Part shown: positions 37,551 through 49,189 of the stretch, one piece after another
Layout: each line of letters starts with the position of its first letter
Numbering within the stretch: position 1 is the stretch's first letter
From: Acanthornis magna
Lineage: Eukaryota; Chordata; Aves; Passeriformes; Acanthizidae
Reading direction: 5' to 3'
Assembly (NCBI GenBank): GCA_036785705.1
Contig: JAWUZG010000159.1
Coordinates: 5,332,001 to 5,396,000, forward strand
Length of the DNA stretch: 64,000 nucleotides
The notes under the pieces: generated by a model
What the model was told of the DNA's origin: nothing
Databases searched by the model: none
The model's input: the letters and a program-made list of their open reading frames with translations, nothing else
Program-made: the position numbers and the translations under genes

Positions 37551-38430
37551 AAAATCCCAGTGTTTGGGGAGGCCGAAATCCCAGTGTTTGGGGAGGCCGC
37601 AATCCCTGTGATCGGGGAGGCAAAAATCCCAGTGTTTGGGGAGGCAAAAATCCCAGTGTTAGGGGAGGCTGAAATCCTGGTGTTTGGGGAGGCCAAAATC
37701 CCTGCGATCGGGGAGGCAAAAATCCCAGTGTTTGGGGAGGCTGAAATCCCAGCCTTTAGGAGGCTGAAATCCTAGTGCTCGGGGAGGCTGAAGTCCCTGC
37801 ATTCAGGGAAGCCAAAATCCCAGTGCTTGGGGAGGGTGAAATCCCAGCGTTTGGGGAGACAAAAATCCCATCATGTGGGGAGGCCAAAATCCCAGTGTTC
37901 GGGGAGGCCAAAATCCCAGCCTTTGGGGAGGCTAAAATCCCAGCGCTTGGGGAGGCTGAAATCCCAGCGCTTGGGGAGGCTGAAATTCCCACATCCAGGG
38001 AGGCCAAAATCCCAGTGTTCGGGGAGGCCAAAATCCCAGTGTCTGGGGAGGCTGAAATCCCAGTGTTCAGGGAGGCCGACATCCCAGCCTTTAGGAGGCT
38101 GAAATCCCAGTGCTTGGGGAGACCGAGATCCCTGTGTTTGGGGAGGCCGAAATTCCAGCATTCAGGAAGGCTAAAATCCCATTGTCTGGGGAGGCTAAAA
38201 TCCCAGTGTCTGGGGAGGCTGAAATCCCTGCGCTTGGGGAGGCCAAAAGTGCAGTGTTTGAGTAGGCTGACATCCTGTGTTCGGGGAGGCCAAAATCCTC
38301 ACATTTGGGGAGGCCGAAATCCTCGCATTCAGGGAGGCCAAAATCCCCACGTTTGGGGAAGCCAAAATCCGAGCATTAGGGTAGGCTGAAATCCCAGTGC
38401 TTGGGGAGGCTGAAATCCCAGTGTTTGGGG
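37551..38430. repeat. 24-bp minisatellite, about 37 units
   Basis: The unit is RAAATCCCAGTG followed by TTTGGGGAGGCY. I count 36 consecutive units plus a partial one. All are 24 bp except three of 23 bp (37743-37765, 38078-38100, 38269-38291). Units 1-4 and 5-8 correspond, giving a 96-bp higher-order step marked by GATCGGGGAGGCA. The 23-bp CCTTTAGGAGG variant occurs twice, exactly 335 bp apart, with similar following units, which suggests a block duplication. Since 24 is divisible by 3 and no frame meets a stop, all frames stay open and encode 8-residue repeats (GEAKIPVF on plus, ASPNTGIL on minus). The 23-bp units shift the frame, so a real protein is unlikely. Units are diverged, so the array is not newly amplified. 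Confidence 0.97.
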
Positions 38431-41400
38431 CACCCAGCCCTGCCAGGGTTCCATAATCCATGGCCGGAATTGCCGAGGGGATGCTCAGTGTGCCGATGTG
38501 GCTTTGAGACGCCTCTGGGGCTGCGGAGATAGAGGTGGGTGTGCGACAAACACAGGTCTGGGCTCCTGAGGGAAGAAATAAAGTGTGATTGATACAATTT
38601 TAAATCCAGGGGCTAAAATAGCCGCCTTGAAAATGTCAATACCTCTTTAAATGTGGGTGGCATGTAAATCACAACCACATATGCAAAGAGTGACAAAGAT
38701 TTAAAGAGTGCTGGGGCGAAATGAGTTTACAGGCTTGCGTAAGGGACTGAGCAACACCCGGGAAGGAATTATTTTAACCACCAGGATGGTAACAGTCCTT
38801 AGATCCCGACTCCAGGGTGCAATTTTTAATTTTCTTTTTTTTTTCCAAGACCATCTATTTTTACGAAAATAATTTTAAAATAAGTTTGACATTTTGTGCG
38901 AGGAGCTGTTGAGAAATTCCTTATATAACATTAGCTCAGCGAAATATTAAAAGCTTTGCTGGGCTGAATTTGAGTGCGACTGTTTGTTCCACTTACTGGG
39001 GTCCCTCCTCTGTCCCCTCCCCCTGCTCCTTTTTCCATATTGAAAAATAAAATATAGGTACGGCAAACTGTTACAAATCTAAATTCCGCAGCCATAAATA
39101 CCGTAGCAAATAATCTTTTACACCCTCCCTTCCCTTCCTCCTCTCTAAAATGTATTTGAAACACAATTACTGTGTTTAATGATTCAATTTGTGAAGACTT
39201 TGTCACTAGGACAATGAAAGTGGCTCAAGTGTGATAAAGCAAACATACCAATAAACCTTGTTTTTATTGATTTGTAGGAAGCTCAATTGTCTGGGAGAAA
39301 CAGAGAGAGCTGACATCACCCCCTGGTCCCCCTGGAATGCAGTGATAAGTGTCAGCCTATTTTTCTTACAGGCAATTTCTCTGGCTATGTGATGTCTGGC
39401 TGCAAATTTAAAGTAAATGACATTCCACAATCTGTTAGGGATGGGGGGGTGAAGTCTGCATTATTTGTTTTAGAATTTAAAATAATTCTGTGTCTGAAAA
39501 TTTCACCAGTGTCTAGACAAGATGTATTGCTTGCCTGCTGAAAATATTAAAATTTTGTAACGTACAGCCGACAAAGCTATTTCATGGTAAACATACAGAT
39601 TCAATTTAAGATTTTTAGACTCTTTTTTACAGCATATTATATTATTATTACCGCTGGGGGAGCCAGATTAAATCTAATTCAGGTAGTAAAACACGGTACC
39701 ACTCTGTGCAGGCCAAGTTGTCACAGCATTTTCTTTAAAAGCCTCTTAAGCATTTCAGTGTTTTGCATTTTGTTGCGTTTCAGCACTAATGCAGCAGCAC
39801 CCCTGAAGGGGACAGTGCTGGGGCAGCTGTGCATACACACACAGGGTGATCACACATTCCTTTTCATAGTCTATTTGAAAGGGCTAGGCAGGGAATTTTG
39901 GGAATATGAATATTCACTACTGCATAGAAAGATCTTGGGTAAAGGAATCACTTGATCTGTGGTCTCTGTCTCTATAATATCAATGAGACATTTTGCAATT
40001 TTTGGAAAGCTGAGTTTTGTACCCACGGTAATATTGAAATTGATCACTGAATATTACGTTTCTTTCATGAAAATTAATAAATCTCTTTAATTATGCTGCC
40101 TTTACTCAAATGCAAGGTTATCTTAAATCAAAAAGTGCCTAGGATGTTTTAAGGCAAAAAATGTTTGCAACTACTTGTTTTCTCATTTAATCTATTCAGC
40201 ATATGCTCCCCAAAGTGTACAGCTTGCGTGGAGATAAGAGTGTGCATGTGGAGTTAGCTCCCTTCAGCTGGTGGATGGGCAAGAGGCAATAAAGAAATAT
40301 TTTTGTCCTAGTGGGAGAATTGAAGATATGCTGTGGATTTTCAGTTTCTAAGGCATGGAAAACATGTCTTACTGAATTTCAGTTATATTCTGTTACATAT
40401 GTAGTTTTATGTCTAGCAATCTCAAAGCATATATAATACATTATAGCATATTCATCAGCGTGGATAGACAATATTATAATTTTTCTTGGGGCTTAAATAG
40501 GATCCAGATTTGGTATGTGGGTATTTACTTAACTTGAAAATATGCTATTTATTTGGACATATTTAAGTACATCAACAGAAGCTTGATGAAATGTTTTTGC
40601 TATTCAAGCTCATTAAAAAAAGAAAAAACTTCTGTAAGAAAAGCTTGTTTAAAAAAACAAATTAATTCCATAATTGTTCCTTTATCATTAAATATACTTC
40701 CTAAAGTCAGAAAAAAATGCTTTCTGATAGCAACACTCACCACAAAGATTCTGGATAAGAGAAAAATAAACCAGGCCATGACCACTGAATAGAAAAGCTG
40801 AGTTTGTGCTCCAGCTATATTTGTTTGACTGTTTGGTTTTGGTAACAGGTATCAGACTCTCTGTAGCCCCCAAAGCCCCTCACTTTCCCTGGTGAACAAA
40901 ATGAGTTTGTCACATTCCAGCCACCAGGCTGATGTACAATTAAAGGCAATCCACGGTAACAGAAAGGCACAGCTCAGTCACCAGGGGCTGTGCAGCTGAT
41001 TGTTGTGTGAGAAAGTACCAGAATTTTGGTAGCCTTTGACAAATCTCCCCCTTCACGTCTTTAATGTTCACGTTTTTACTGTAGTGAACAAATCTTACAT
41101 CTTTCTTCAAGCTTCTTAGTATCTCCCCCCTGTTCCTTATTAAGAGTTTTGTGTTTCCAGCATTTCCAAATGCCAGTTCTCAAAAATCATGAGCCAGGCC
41201 TGGGAAAAAGAAATTATGAGTTTGGCTTAAACCAATGTACTTTGAATTCCTTTTATTTGCCTTCTCTCTTTGGAGCTGTTAAGGATACTGGCACTTCATC
41301 TATTCAGGCTTCTTTCCACAGCTTTGAGAAGTGGAAATATAACTTTTTAAAATTAAAGATGAGATTGCTTTGCAATGCATGAATCTGGCAGCTGGGGCTT

Positions 41401-41589
41401 TAAAAAAGCAAACGCATGAGCTATCGTGAGACTTGCAGTTCAGAGTAGGTTTTGAATTGCTTTAGATATTAATGCTGGTTCCACATTTTGAATATGTCAA
41501 ACTCTGACTTTCTGAAGAGATGGTGATTAGAAAATATTTTGTACATCACACTCTCATCTTGTCCATCCGTTGTCCCAGGATAGTCCACA
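38431..41589. other. Unique AT-rich stretch with a candidate conserved non-coding region
   Basis: No gene recognised. About 38580-39450 is AT-rich, free of repeats and homopolymer slippage, and dense in homeodomain-like TAAT/ATTA and GATAAA words (for example GTGTTTAATGATTCAATTTG and CAATAAACC). That texture is common in conserved enhancers of gene deserts. This is inference; alignment would be needed. Beyond 39450 the sequence is ordinary AT-rich DNA. Confidence 0.45.
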
Positions 41590-41815
41590 CTATTTCAACA
41601 CTGCCTCTCTGACCCTTTCCCATTACTCAAATTCTACAAACTCCCCATCTTTCTAGCAGAAAGTTTTCCCTCATACCTAACCTGTTAAAGTAGTAGCCCA
41701 GTCTTCCAATCCTTCCCGTCACAGGACAGATAATTCCTTTTCCCTTTGCAGCAGCCATTTACATATTTGGAGGAATATTGGTTTATCTGTCAATCTATTC
41801 TCTGAACTAAGCCCT
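41590..41815 (-). mobile_element. Ancient CR1-family LINE fossil, 3' region
   Basis: GCAGCCATTTACATATTTGG followed by AGGAATATTGGTTTATCTGT and TCTATTCTCTGAACTAA matches, with substitutions, the antisense CR1 pattern GCAGCC-TTTACATATTTG-AG---TATTATCATGTCCC...TCTTCTCT--ACTAAAC. The preceding pieces (TTTCCCTCATACCTAACC, CCTTCCCGTCACAGG) fit the same 3' region loosely. It is dead and heavily diverged, similar in apparent age to the fragments at 10.7 and 45.6 kb. Boundaries are approximate. Confidence 0.45.
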
Positions 41816-44800
41816 CATATCAAAGGTGTTGTATTGTACTGCAGTTTCGAAGCAGTTTACACATATTTTCTGCTGGAATGTTTTTAGTTCTACTGCTTGC
41901 AGTGTCAGAATTAAGCCCCAGCTACCCTGTATCCCTCATGGAATGGCCCTGGCAGGGCTGTTCTTGCTTTACTGCCATTTGCGTTCTTTTCAAACTGTAT
42001 GCAGGGCTTTGTTTTTGTTTTGCATTTAGTCTACTTGAACAGACAAAATACCTTTGAAAAGATAATACTGACAAAATTATAGGGGCTCGCATGAGCTGGG
42101 TAAACACTGGAAGAAATACTTGTATCAGCGAAAAAAATAATAACAGATAAGCTTTGAACTTAGGAGATTCCCGTGTTGAGATACATCAGTGAGTAAACAA
42201 GAAGTTGGTGCTTTAAAAGAAAGTGAAAATAATTGGGATTGTGTGTGAGAACAGTCTTGAATTCAGACACATTTCCCTACAAAGGTGTCTTTACCAAAAA
42301 CAGGCAGAAAGGTACTCAGGTGCTGTTTCTAGAATGGTGCTGCTTCATGCTGCTGGAACAGGGACCCCTGTGGGTAGAAAAGGAGGAGCAGAATCAATGA
42401 TAAACATTCCTTTTCGGAGAATTTAGGAGCTAATCCTCATTTCTTCACACAGTTGTGGGAATAAGACACCTGACAATGTAACTAGAGACTAATTAGAATG
42501 GGGCACTACCAAGGGACTTGAGCCATTTGAAATGTGACAGCAGGAAATGGTTTGGCAGTGCTGGGATGGCACAGACAGCCCTGGATGGGCTGAGGTTAAC
42601 GAGGCTGTTGTCCTGACAGCTGTCATTTCACTGCAAGTTGTTGATCTCACCTTTGGAAAGATGCTCCAGCTACCCTTTGGCACATAGCAAGGCCTTCAAT
42701 TAGGGAGTGCTCAAAAGCTCATCCAACCTTTGCAGCTCCTGGCCTCTCTTAATTACTTTTTATTGTAAACTCGTGGTCAACATTTAATGAGGAAATTAAT
42801 TACAAAAGGGATGGTAGAGAACTCCACTTAGGGAATAATTTTTTAAAAAATTTTGCTGCAAACTAACATAAGACAGAGAACAAGCACTGTAATTCTGCAA
42901 TTCTTCTAACAGAGTGCTGCCAACAGAGGGAGAAAATTTAAATAACTCAAAAATCAGACCTGACTTCAGGATCTTTGAGGACTTTGTGCAAAGCTAGAAG
43001 ATTAAATCCATAGGATGCTGCTAAATGCTGGTTGGATTCATCTCACCTACTGGAAGATGTCCACAATGTGGCATCCCTGTATGAAACAATCTTTCAACTT
43101 CTTCTGTGCCCAGTGAAGAGAAATGGGCACTCCAGAGGTGGTACCTGGACTTGCAGTTGGCTGCTAGAAGTGGTTGGGTGAATCCCACCTCAAGTGTGAT
43201 TGCCCATGGACTATAGGGAAGTCCAGCCAACAAATTCAGATGGAGTTACCTGGAATTAGGGACTGTTTAACCCTCCTTAGGTTTCTGGTCCAGCATTGCT
43301 CATTCAAGTGGGTGATACATTGAGGTGCAATGGCCCAGAGGCAAAGCCAGGGCTGCCCTGGCTGACTCCTGGTTTATGTGCTGGTGCTGGAAATACATTA
43401 TGTCCAAACCTCCTCCTGGCTCCTACAGATCAGCTTTTGTGCATTGCAGGAACAAGAACTTCTTCCCCACCACAGTCTTTGTGCTTCTCTGAAGAAGAAA
43501 GTTTGTAGCTTATAGTCATACTTGTAAAACTGAAGCCCAGTTAACAATCTGCAACCAACTTTTATAGCATGGTAATAAGAGGACTACTTTTTTTATTATA
43601 ATTGGGGTATTTTAAAATTATCTTCTTTATATTTACTGTACATCTTAAAACTGGTGATGATTAATTTATTTTTTGTAGTGTAACTGATTGCATCATGTTG
43701 GAAACTGCAGAGGCTCTCATTTACAACTGTGTGTGCTAGGAAGAATCTGGAATCTCAGGGCTGTTCCCTCCCATTTGCTGGCTGCAAGGCAGACTGACAA
43801 AGGCAGCTTTCTTGCCAAAGTTCTACTGAGAATCTGCACCTCCCAGTCCCAGTGAACCTGAGGTGGCCTTTGGCTTCCATGCTGGAACACACCCTGTGAG
43901 TCAAGTCAACGACTGGAAAAAAAGCCTCTCAGGTTCCTTCTTTCCCAGTGTACAAGTCTCATATCAGGTCACAGAAAGGGTGGGAAGGTGAAAGGGAAAG
44001 GTCAACAGATCTGAGAGCTCCAGAGAGCCACCAGCAGGAGCGGCAGTTCCAGCCTGGTGGCACTGACAGCACCCTCGGAGACAGCATCCATCCCTAGCCT
44101 CTCCCTGTGCTCTGTGACTCCCAGTGTGGGATCTGTCGGATCAGCTGCTTGTGGCTGCACCATGGCAGAGGCCTTGGCACAGGGCTGGGAGCAAGGGACG
44201 TGTATTTGTAGCCACCAGCTGCCACCTGAGCCAGTTGTGTGACTTTCCCTCTCCACTGTGAGTCTGAACATGTCCAGGGTTGCACCTTTGGGGCTGTGGT
44301 TTTCTCTGAGGCAGCTAGGTCTGTATGTTTTTACTCTGTCTGCAGGTTCCTGAAAGGCTGCTTTCTTTCTGGCTGGGTTTTCTGGGTACAGAGGACCTTA
44401 AAAGATGCTTACAAACTGCAACTGGTTTGCTCCAAGTGTTTAAATCTATAGTAGATTATCAAGTGAAGGCCACACTGAATAACATTAGATCTTACTTGTC
44501 TGAATTTCTGCTTTTCAGGTTTCCAATACATCTGCCTGATGTCCTTTGACCTTTCTAGAAAATCAGAAGTAGGATTGCACAGGCAGTCCCTGCCCAGAGA
44601 ACAGTGTGTTTATAAAGCTGCAGTGTAGATGGATGTGCCTTAGTTAAAACATCAGTCTTGCTACAGGACTAATTGGCCTGGTGCCAGTCCTTGAAGAATG
44701 AAGCTGTTCCAATGTGTAATCAAGTAGCTCCTGTGGGCCCCCAACTGCTGCCTTAATATAGCCCTACCTGCCACCGTGCCGAGATGGCTTTCATTCCCAG

Positions 44801-45589
44801 CCAAGCAGAACAATCCCCCTTTGGAGAAGAGCAGCTTTGGAGTATAAATGTGTTTGAGCTTTCTCCAGCCTTGGGGGAAGGGAATCCACACGCTCTAAAC
44901 AAATGGAGATTCTTATATCAATTGTTTGTGCCTTAATTATTGCAAAGGATAATTAAGGAATCCCACAGGGACTGGGGCTGTAAAGCATTGCAGGACTTCA
45001 TCGTTCACTGAGTGCTGGCAGGCTCAAGATTTGTGATGACAAGGCACTCTTCTCTGATCTCTTAGAGGGTTTAACCCAGGCTTTATGAAGCCCATGATAA
45101 CTGGGTGTCACACACCAGGCACTTCTGGAGACTGTGCACGTCCATATTTCATTGCAGACAAAATTAAAAGACACTGGTGCATAATCCAGGTTAGCTGACC
45201 CCAACCTCTGCTGGCTCTGGGCAGCAGTGCTGTGCAGGAAATGCACTGAGATCATCACCTGCCCTCTGGTCCTTGGCTTTAGTGCAACCTTCTGCTATTA
45301 TTAATTATCTCCTGAGGTGACAGGGACTATGGGAAGAGGTCACTGGCAATATTTTGCAGAGTTTCTGTGGCTGCCCCATTCAAAAAGCAAGTTGTTAACT
45401 ACTAACTTCCCACCTCTTGCTCTCAGGACCGAAGATTTTTACCCATGTGCACAAACAGTGTAAGAACAGGGTCTAAAGGACTTGACCAGTCCAACTCTGC
45501 CCTATGGCACAATCAGCTTTACTTACATCACTCTTGATAGATCTCTGCCCAACCTTAAGTATTTCCAGTGTCTTCTGCAATTTTTCCTA
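41816..45589. other. Unique non-coding stretch
   Basis: No gene recognised. At 43020-43245 the strings GGATTCATCTCACCTAC and GTGAATCCCACCTCAAG are partly inverted copies of each other, but I cannot assign a repeat family. A GC-richer stretch at 43740-44280 opens overlapping frames on both strands without recognisable domains. Confidence 0.5.
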
Positions 45590-46170
45590 TTCCACATTCT
45601 AAGACATTAACATAAATAATGGAACTAGACCTAGAACAGCTCTTCAGGATATCCACTCAAAACATGCTTCCAATTTGACAATGATTTCCTATTAAATATT
45701 CTGTTGCATAGTTTTTCAGCCTCTTGCATCCACTGCTGAGTTACTTGAAGATCAAATTTCTTAGCTTGCCTATAAGAATGTCTCATGAGTCAGAGTCAAA
45801 AGACTTGCTTAAAACAAGCCATGACAACTGTTGTTTCTCCTCTATCCCTGAGCCTGTAATCCTGTCATGGAAAGAATAGAGCTTGGTTTGACATCATCTG
45901 TTCCCAGTAGCTGTATGTTTGTGCTTGCTGATTTTCTTGTTATCTTCTGTGGGTTTACAAGTGGTTTCATCCTTTTGTTTCGGTATCTGTGCAGAAACTG
46001 AAATTTATTTGCCAGACAGCAATTTCCCAGTTCTTCATCTCCTACTTTCCGGTGGGTGCTGTGCTGGTCTTCGCCAGAGCTCTGGCCCTTCCCTGTCCCT
46101 TAGGAATCCTCAAAAACAACTGCTAACAAGTCTTGAGATTGTTTCCAAAGTACCTGAGGGGAAATGGTAT
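45590..46170 (-). mobile_element. Ancient CR1-family LINE fossil, reverse transcriptase domain
   Basis: Over about 580 bp the plus strand follows the antisense pattern of ancient amniote CR1 pol. AAGACATTAACATAAATAAT and GGAACTAGACCTAGAACAG correspond to the FNI-INDL/VLGP region. GAATGTCTCATGAGTC with AGTCAAAAGACTTGC corresponds to the block around KAFDTV. GCTTGGTTTGACATCATCTG and CAGAAACTGAAATTTATTTG continue in order, ending near CAAAAACAACTGCTAAC. In sense one frame still reads SGYPEEL where the family has SGIPQGS, followed by stops. Order and spacing over several hundred bases make this more than chance. It is far too decayed to be active. Confidence 0.65.
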
Positions 46171-46197
46171 CAAAGCCAGCTGAGTGGAAAAGCCTGT

Positions 46198-46215
46198 AAA
46201 AAAAAAAAAAAAAAT
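46198..46215. repeat. Poly(A) run, 18 bases
   Basis: Uninterrupted A run just right of the ancient CR1 fragment. The fossil is antisense, so this is not its tail. Confidence 0.95.
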
Positions 46216-46700
46216 TAAGACTCTTCCTAATCAAAACTTGTCCTCTGTTGTCACATGCGGCAGCTGTGACAGTGTTGGCTCCTGGGCTGGCTGCCCAACT
46301 GCAGAGCAGATTGAGATGGGTGTCACTGTGCTGGCGGTCCCTCTGTGTGCCTGCAGCACAGAGTTTTACTATTATTTCCCTTATGATTATCCCTACAAAC
46401 ACCAGGGTGCCCTTATTTTAGAGATTAGGAATGCGTAAAGAGACAATAGTTGCTCTGAAGAGTGTGGATCTATAAAGAGAAGAGAGGAAAAATAATACAA
46501 CATACATGCAGGAGTGGGGAGCTGTGTGGACAGGGAGAAATGGACAAGCTGGATATAGTCTTTGGTTTATGTGACTTTATGTTAATGTTTAAAAAGCAGA
46601 ATTCTTACTATCTGCAGTTGTTCAAATGAGTGGAATGCCTGACTGTTAGATTTGACAGGGAGAAGTAAGTGTAGCTTGTCAGCTGAGACAAAGCTCTTTG

Positions 46701-46732
46701 CTTTGTCACAGACATACAAGTCTGTGACAAAG
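46701..46732. repeat. Perfect inverted repeat (13-bp arms, 6-bp loop)
   Basis: CTTTGTCACAGAC, loop ATACAA, then GTCTGTGACAAAG. All 13 pairs match. The stem does not extend convincingly further on either side, so it is shorter than a normal microRNA precursor. It could be a cruciform-forming site, a decayed terminal-inverted-repeat end or chance. Confidence 0.9.
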
Positions 46733-48780
46733 ATGCCCAACGTGCTTGTTAAGATGTTTTTGCAAGTCCCACGTGGCTGTAAGTCACCCGGCATGCCTTG
46801 CATAAGTTTGTGATTTCACTTATAGACACAAAATCTGATCAGAACAAAACAGTTTGTTCACAAAGTTTTGCTACATTTTTCTCTGGGAGGGGTGTGCTGT
46901 TAAATTAACCTATTCTAGCTTGAGAATATCTATCTTTACCAACATAGCTGCTTCATAAGCAAATTTATAGCACAAATTCACTCAAGTCTTCCTAAATCCT
47001 TTGGTTATTCTCTCATTAACTCCACTGGGTGCTGGGATAAGCCCCCAAAGGCTCAGACAGCAATTTGAGGTGAGGTAAAAGCTCTGCTCTGTGAGCTCGC
47101 ACGCATTTGCCCATTCCTCTGAGTGCAGCTGCAGTAGTGTTTAATGCTGCATGTCAGAATGTACTTCCAAACTGCCTTGGAGTTTAGTAAAAATCCATTA
47201 GGCACTAAGTTTTCCTCTTTCTTGAGAGTGAAATCAGTTTAGCCTAGATATGTACTGAAAGGTGAATGGTCTCTTAATGTGTGCATGGGCACCCCGGCTC
47301 AGTGGGTGAGAAGCAGCTCCAACTTTCTGTTGCTGTGGCTTGTAAGGCTATGCAGAATTGGGAGGGGAAATATGTGCTCTGAACCTGAGCCAAAGCTGAC
47401 TTAAAGACTTTAAAACTCTGAGTTGCTCTGAAATAAAACAATTGGGACATTAGTCATACGGAGACAGGGCTGCTCGTTCCAGTGTGTCACAAGATGGACT
47501 GAGCCAAGTGGTGCACATGACACAAACACCTCCACAGTTTCTGCCTCAGGCTTTTAGAAGATTAGGATATTGAAGAATAAAAGAAAGGTAAACAGGGCTG
47601 AGATGTGGGGGGAGAAATTCTTTTTTAGTGTAGGAGAAAGGAAGATGCCGGAGAGGTTCACTAAGCCATTCTCCTATTTTCAGTACCTGTGTTTCCCCCA
47701 GAAGGTCTCTCTTCTAGAGCCTTTCTCAGGTGGTTGGGTTCATGAGGGAAACAGCATGGCCAGAAAAACTGCACGTGGTGGGACTGAGCAGTGAATTTAC
47801 AGAGCTGTGTGGGTAAGGACAAAACCTCACCTGGGTTTCTGAGGTGCAAAGGAAAGCTGGACAACAAAATCACAGAGAAAGCTGGAGACAGGAGATTTTG
47901 GACATCTGTCCACCTTCCCTCTGAGCTCCCTCTGCAGCCTGTATTTCAGGTGCTCGTGGGCCAGGCTGGTCCTTGTGGTCCAGCTTGTCTCTGAACCACG
48001 AAGACCTTTTTGGGTTGAGCCTCCAAAGAGCTCTTCAAAGCCATGAGTGCCATGGGCCCAGTGCTGAAGGCACCAAGTGGGCAGTGACCTTTGCTCTTCT
48101 GGCAATGGCACAAGTGTGGAATCACACACATAAAAGGGACTGAATCAAAATTTAATCAACACTTTTATTCTGTTCTCCAACTTGTGTTCATTGTTTTGTA
48201 TCTGAGCATGCTGGAGCCTGGAGTGATTGAGGGGGCTTGCTGTCATTGCAGCTCAGCCTGCTCTTCATGCCGAGCACTTTGTGTTTCTCTGCCTGGAAAA
48301 TTTCAAATAAAATGTCAGTCTGTGCATCTCATTAATCTGCTAACTACTAAGTTAAAGGTCTAAGTGTGTTTAAAAATGTAACATAGGTTTTAAGTTCAAG
48401 GATACAGTTAAGGTTAGAATCCTTTCCTCTGCTCCATCCATCCGTCCTGTCTGCCACTCATCTCACTCTCGTGCAGTTGGAATCCAAATGAGCCTAATGC
48501 AGAAAGGCCAGGATGGTACACTGGGTTAGCTTCAAAGCAGAAAGGAAGGTAGTTGAAGCAAAATCAATACTTTTGAAAGACAAAAGAGTTACAAAGCCTT
48601 TTTCCTTGAATTCATCTGTCCGTGTGTCATAAGAAGCCACCACCACCTTTGATGTTCATTTGGCAGCATTTGCAGCTGATTCTTCAGCCTGTGTCAGTCT
48701 GAGAGACACTGAAGTCCATGTCCTCCTCAAGGAGAGGGTCATTGGGTCAAACCAGGGAGAGGCTGGTGTGGCTTTGAAAA

Positions 48781-48827
48781 GCTCTCTTGGGAAGTGGCTC
48801 TCTTGGTGTGGCTCTCTTGGGAAGCTG
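48781..48827. repeat. Short tandem of about 3 units, GCTCTCTTGG
   Basis: GCTCTCTTGGGAAGTG, GCTCTCTTGGTGTG and GCTCTCTTGGGAAGCTG are consecutive, with unit lengths of 16, 14 and about 17. It is a small imperfect tandem with no further significance seen. Confidence 0.8.
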
Positions 48828-49086
48828 TTTCAGCTCACACAGACGTCTTCTCCACGCGACGTGTGTCATTTCAGTTCCTCAAGCACTAAAAGACCCATGT
48901 ATTTTCTTTTTGATAATGTCATGTTTATAGATCCATGTGTGTGTGTTTGTGTTCGTTCCGTGTTATTATTTACAGCTAACTCTATCCCCTGCTATTTCCT
49001 TCTCCCTCTTTTGTTACATTGGATGCCATATTTCCATGCCATATGCCACTTAAGCTGCACCTTTATGTGTACAAAATGTGTACCTA

Positions 49087-49189
49087 ATTTGCATGCACAG
49101 TTACTACCATTGTAGACACAGGCACGGAGTGAGTAGGCATATTTGCATGCAATTATCTGATTTGCTTGTCCAATTGTGGTGATTTGCAT
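49087..49189. promoter_or_regulatory. Cluster of three perfect octamer motifs (ATTTGCAT)
   Basis: ATTTGCAT, the reverse complement of the POU/Oct octamer ATGCAAAT, occurs at 49087-49094, 49141-49148 and 49182-49189, all in the same orientation. A near-match ATTTGCTT lies at about 49159. The first two are followed by GCA, and the third by the palindromic ATGCA continuation. Octamers bind POU-domain factors. The clustering suggests an enhancer-like element or the remnant of a short repeat containing the word. Function is inferred only. Confidence 0.35.

Noticed and set aside
37386..38389. Frames of 100-204 codons encoding GEAKIPVF-type repeats
   Set aside because: They exist only because a 24-bp stop-free unit keeps all frames open on both strands. 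The 23-bp units shift the frame, and there is no conserved non-repeat domain.
37551..38430. Possible Alu insertions, from the AATCCCAGCGCTTGGGGAGG-like text
   Set aside because: The similarity is limited to one 24-bp unit in tandem, with no Alu left arm, right arm or poly(A) tail, and the genome looks avian.
46690..46740. microRNA precursor at the perfect hairpin
   Set aside because: The stem is only 13 bp and does not extend; precursors normally pair over more than 22 bp per arm.
48660..49115. 151-codon plus-strand frame
   Set aside because: It begins at TTG, contains a dinucleotide-repeat run of alternating C and V, and overlaps the octamer cluster. No domain is seen.
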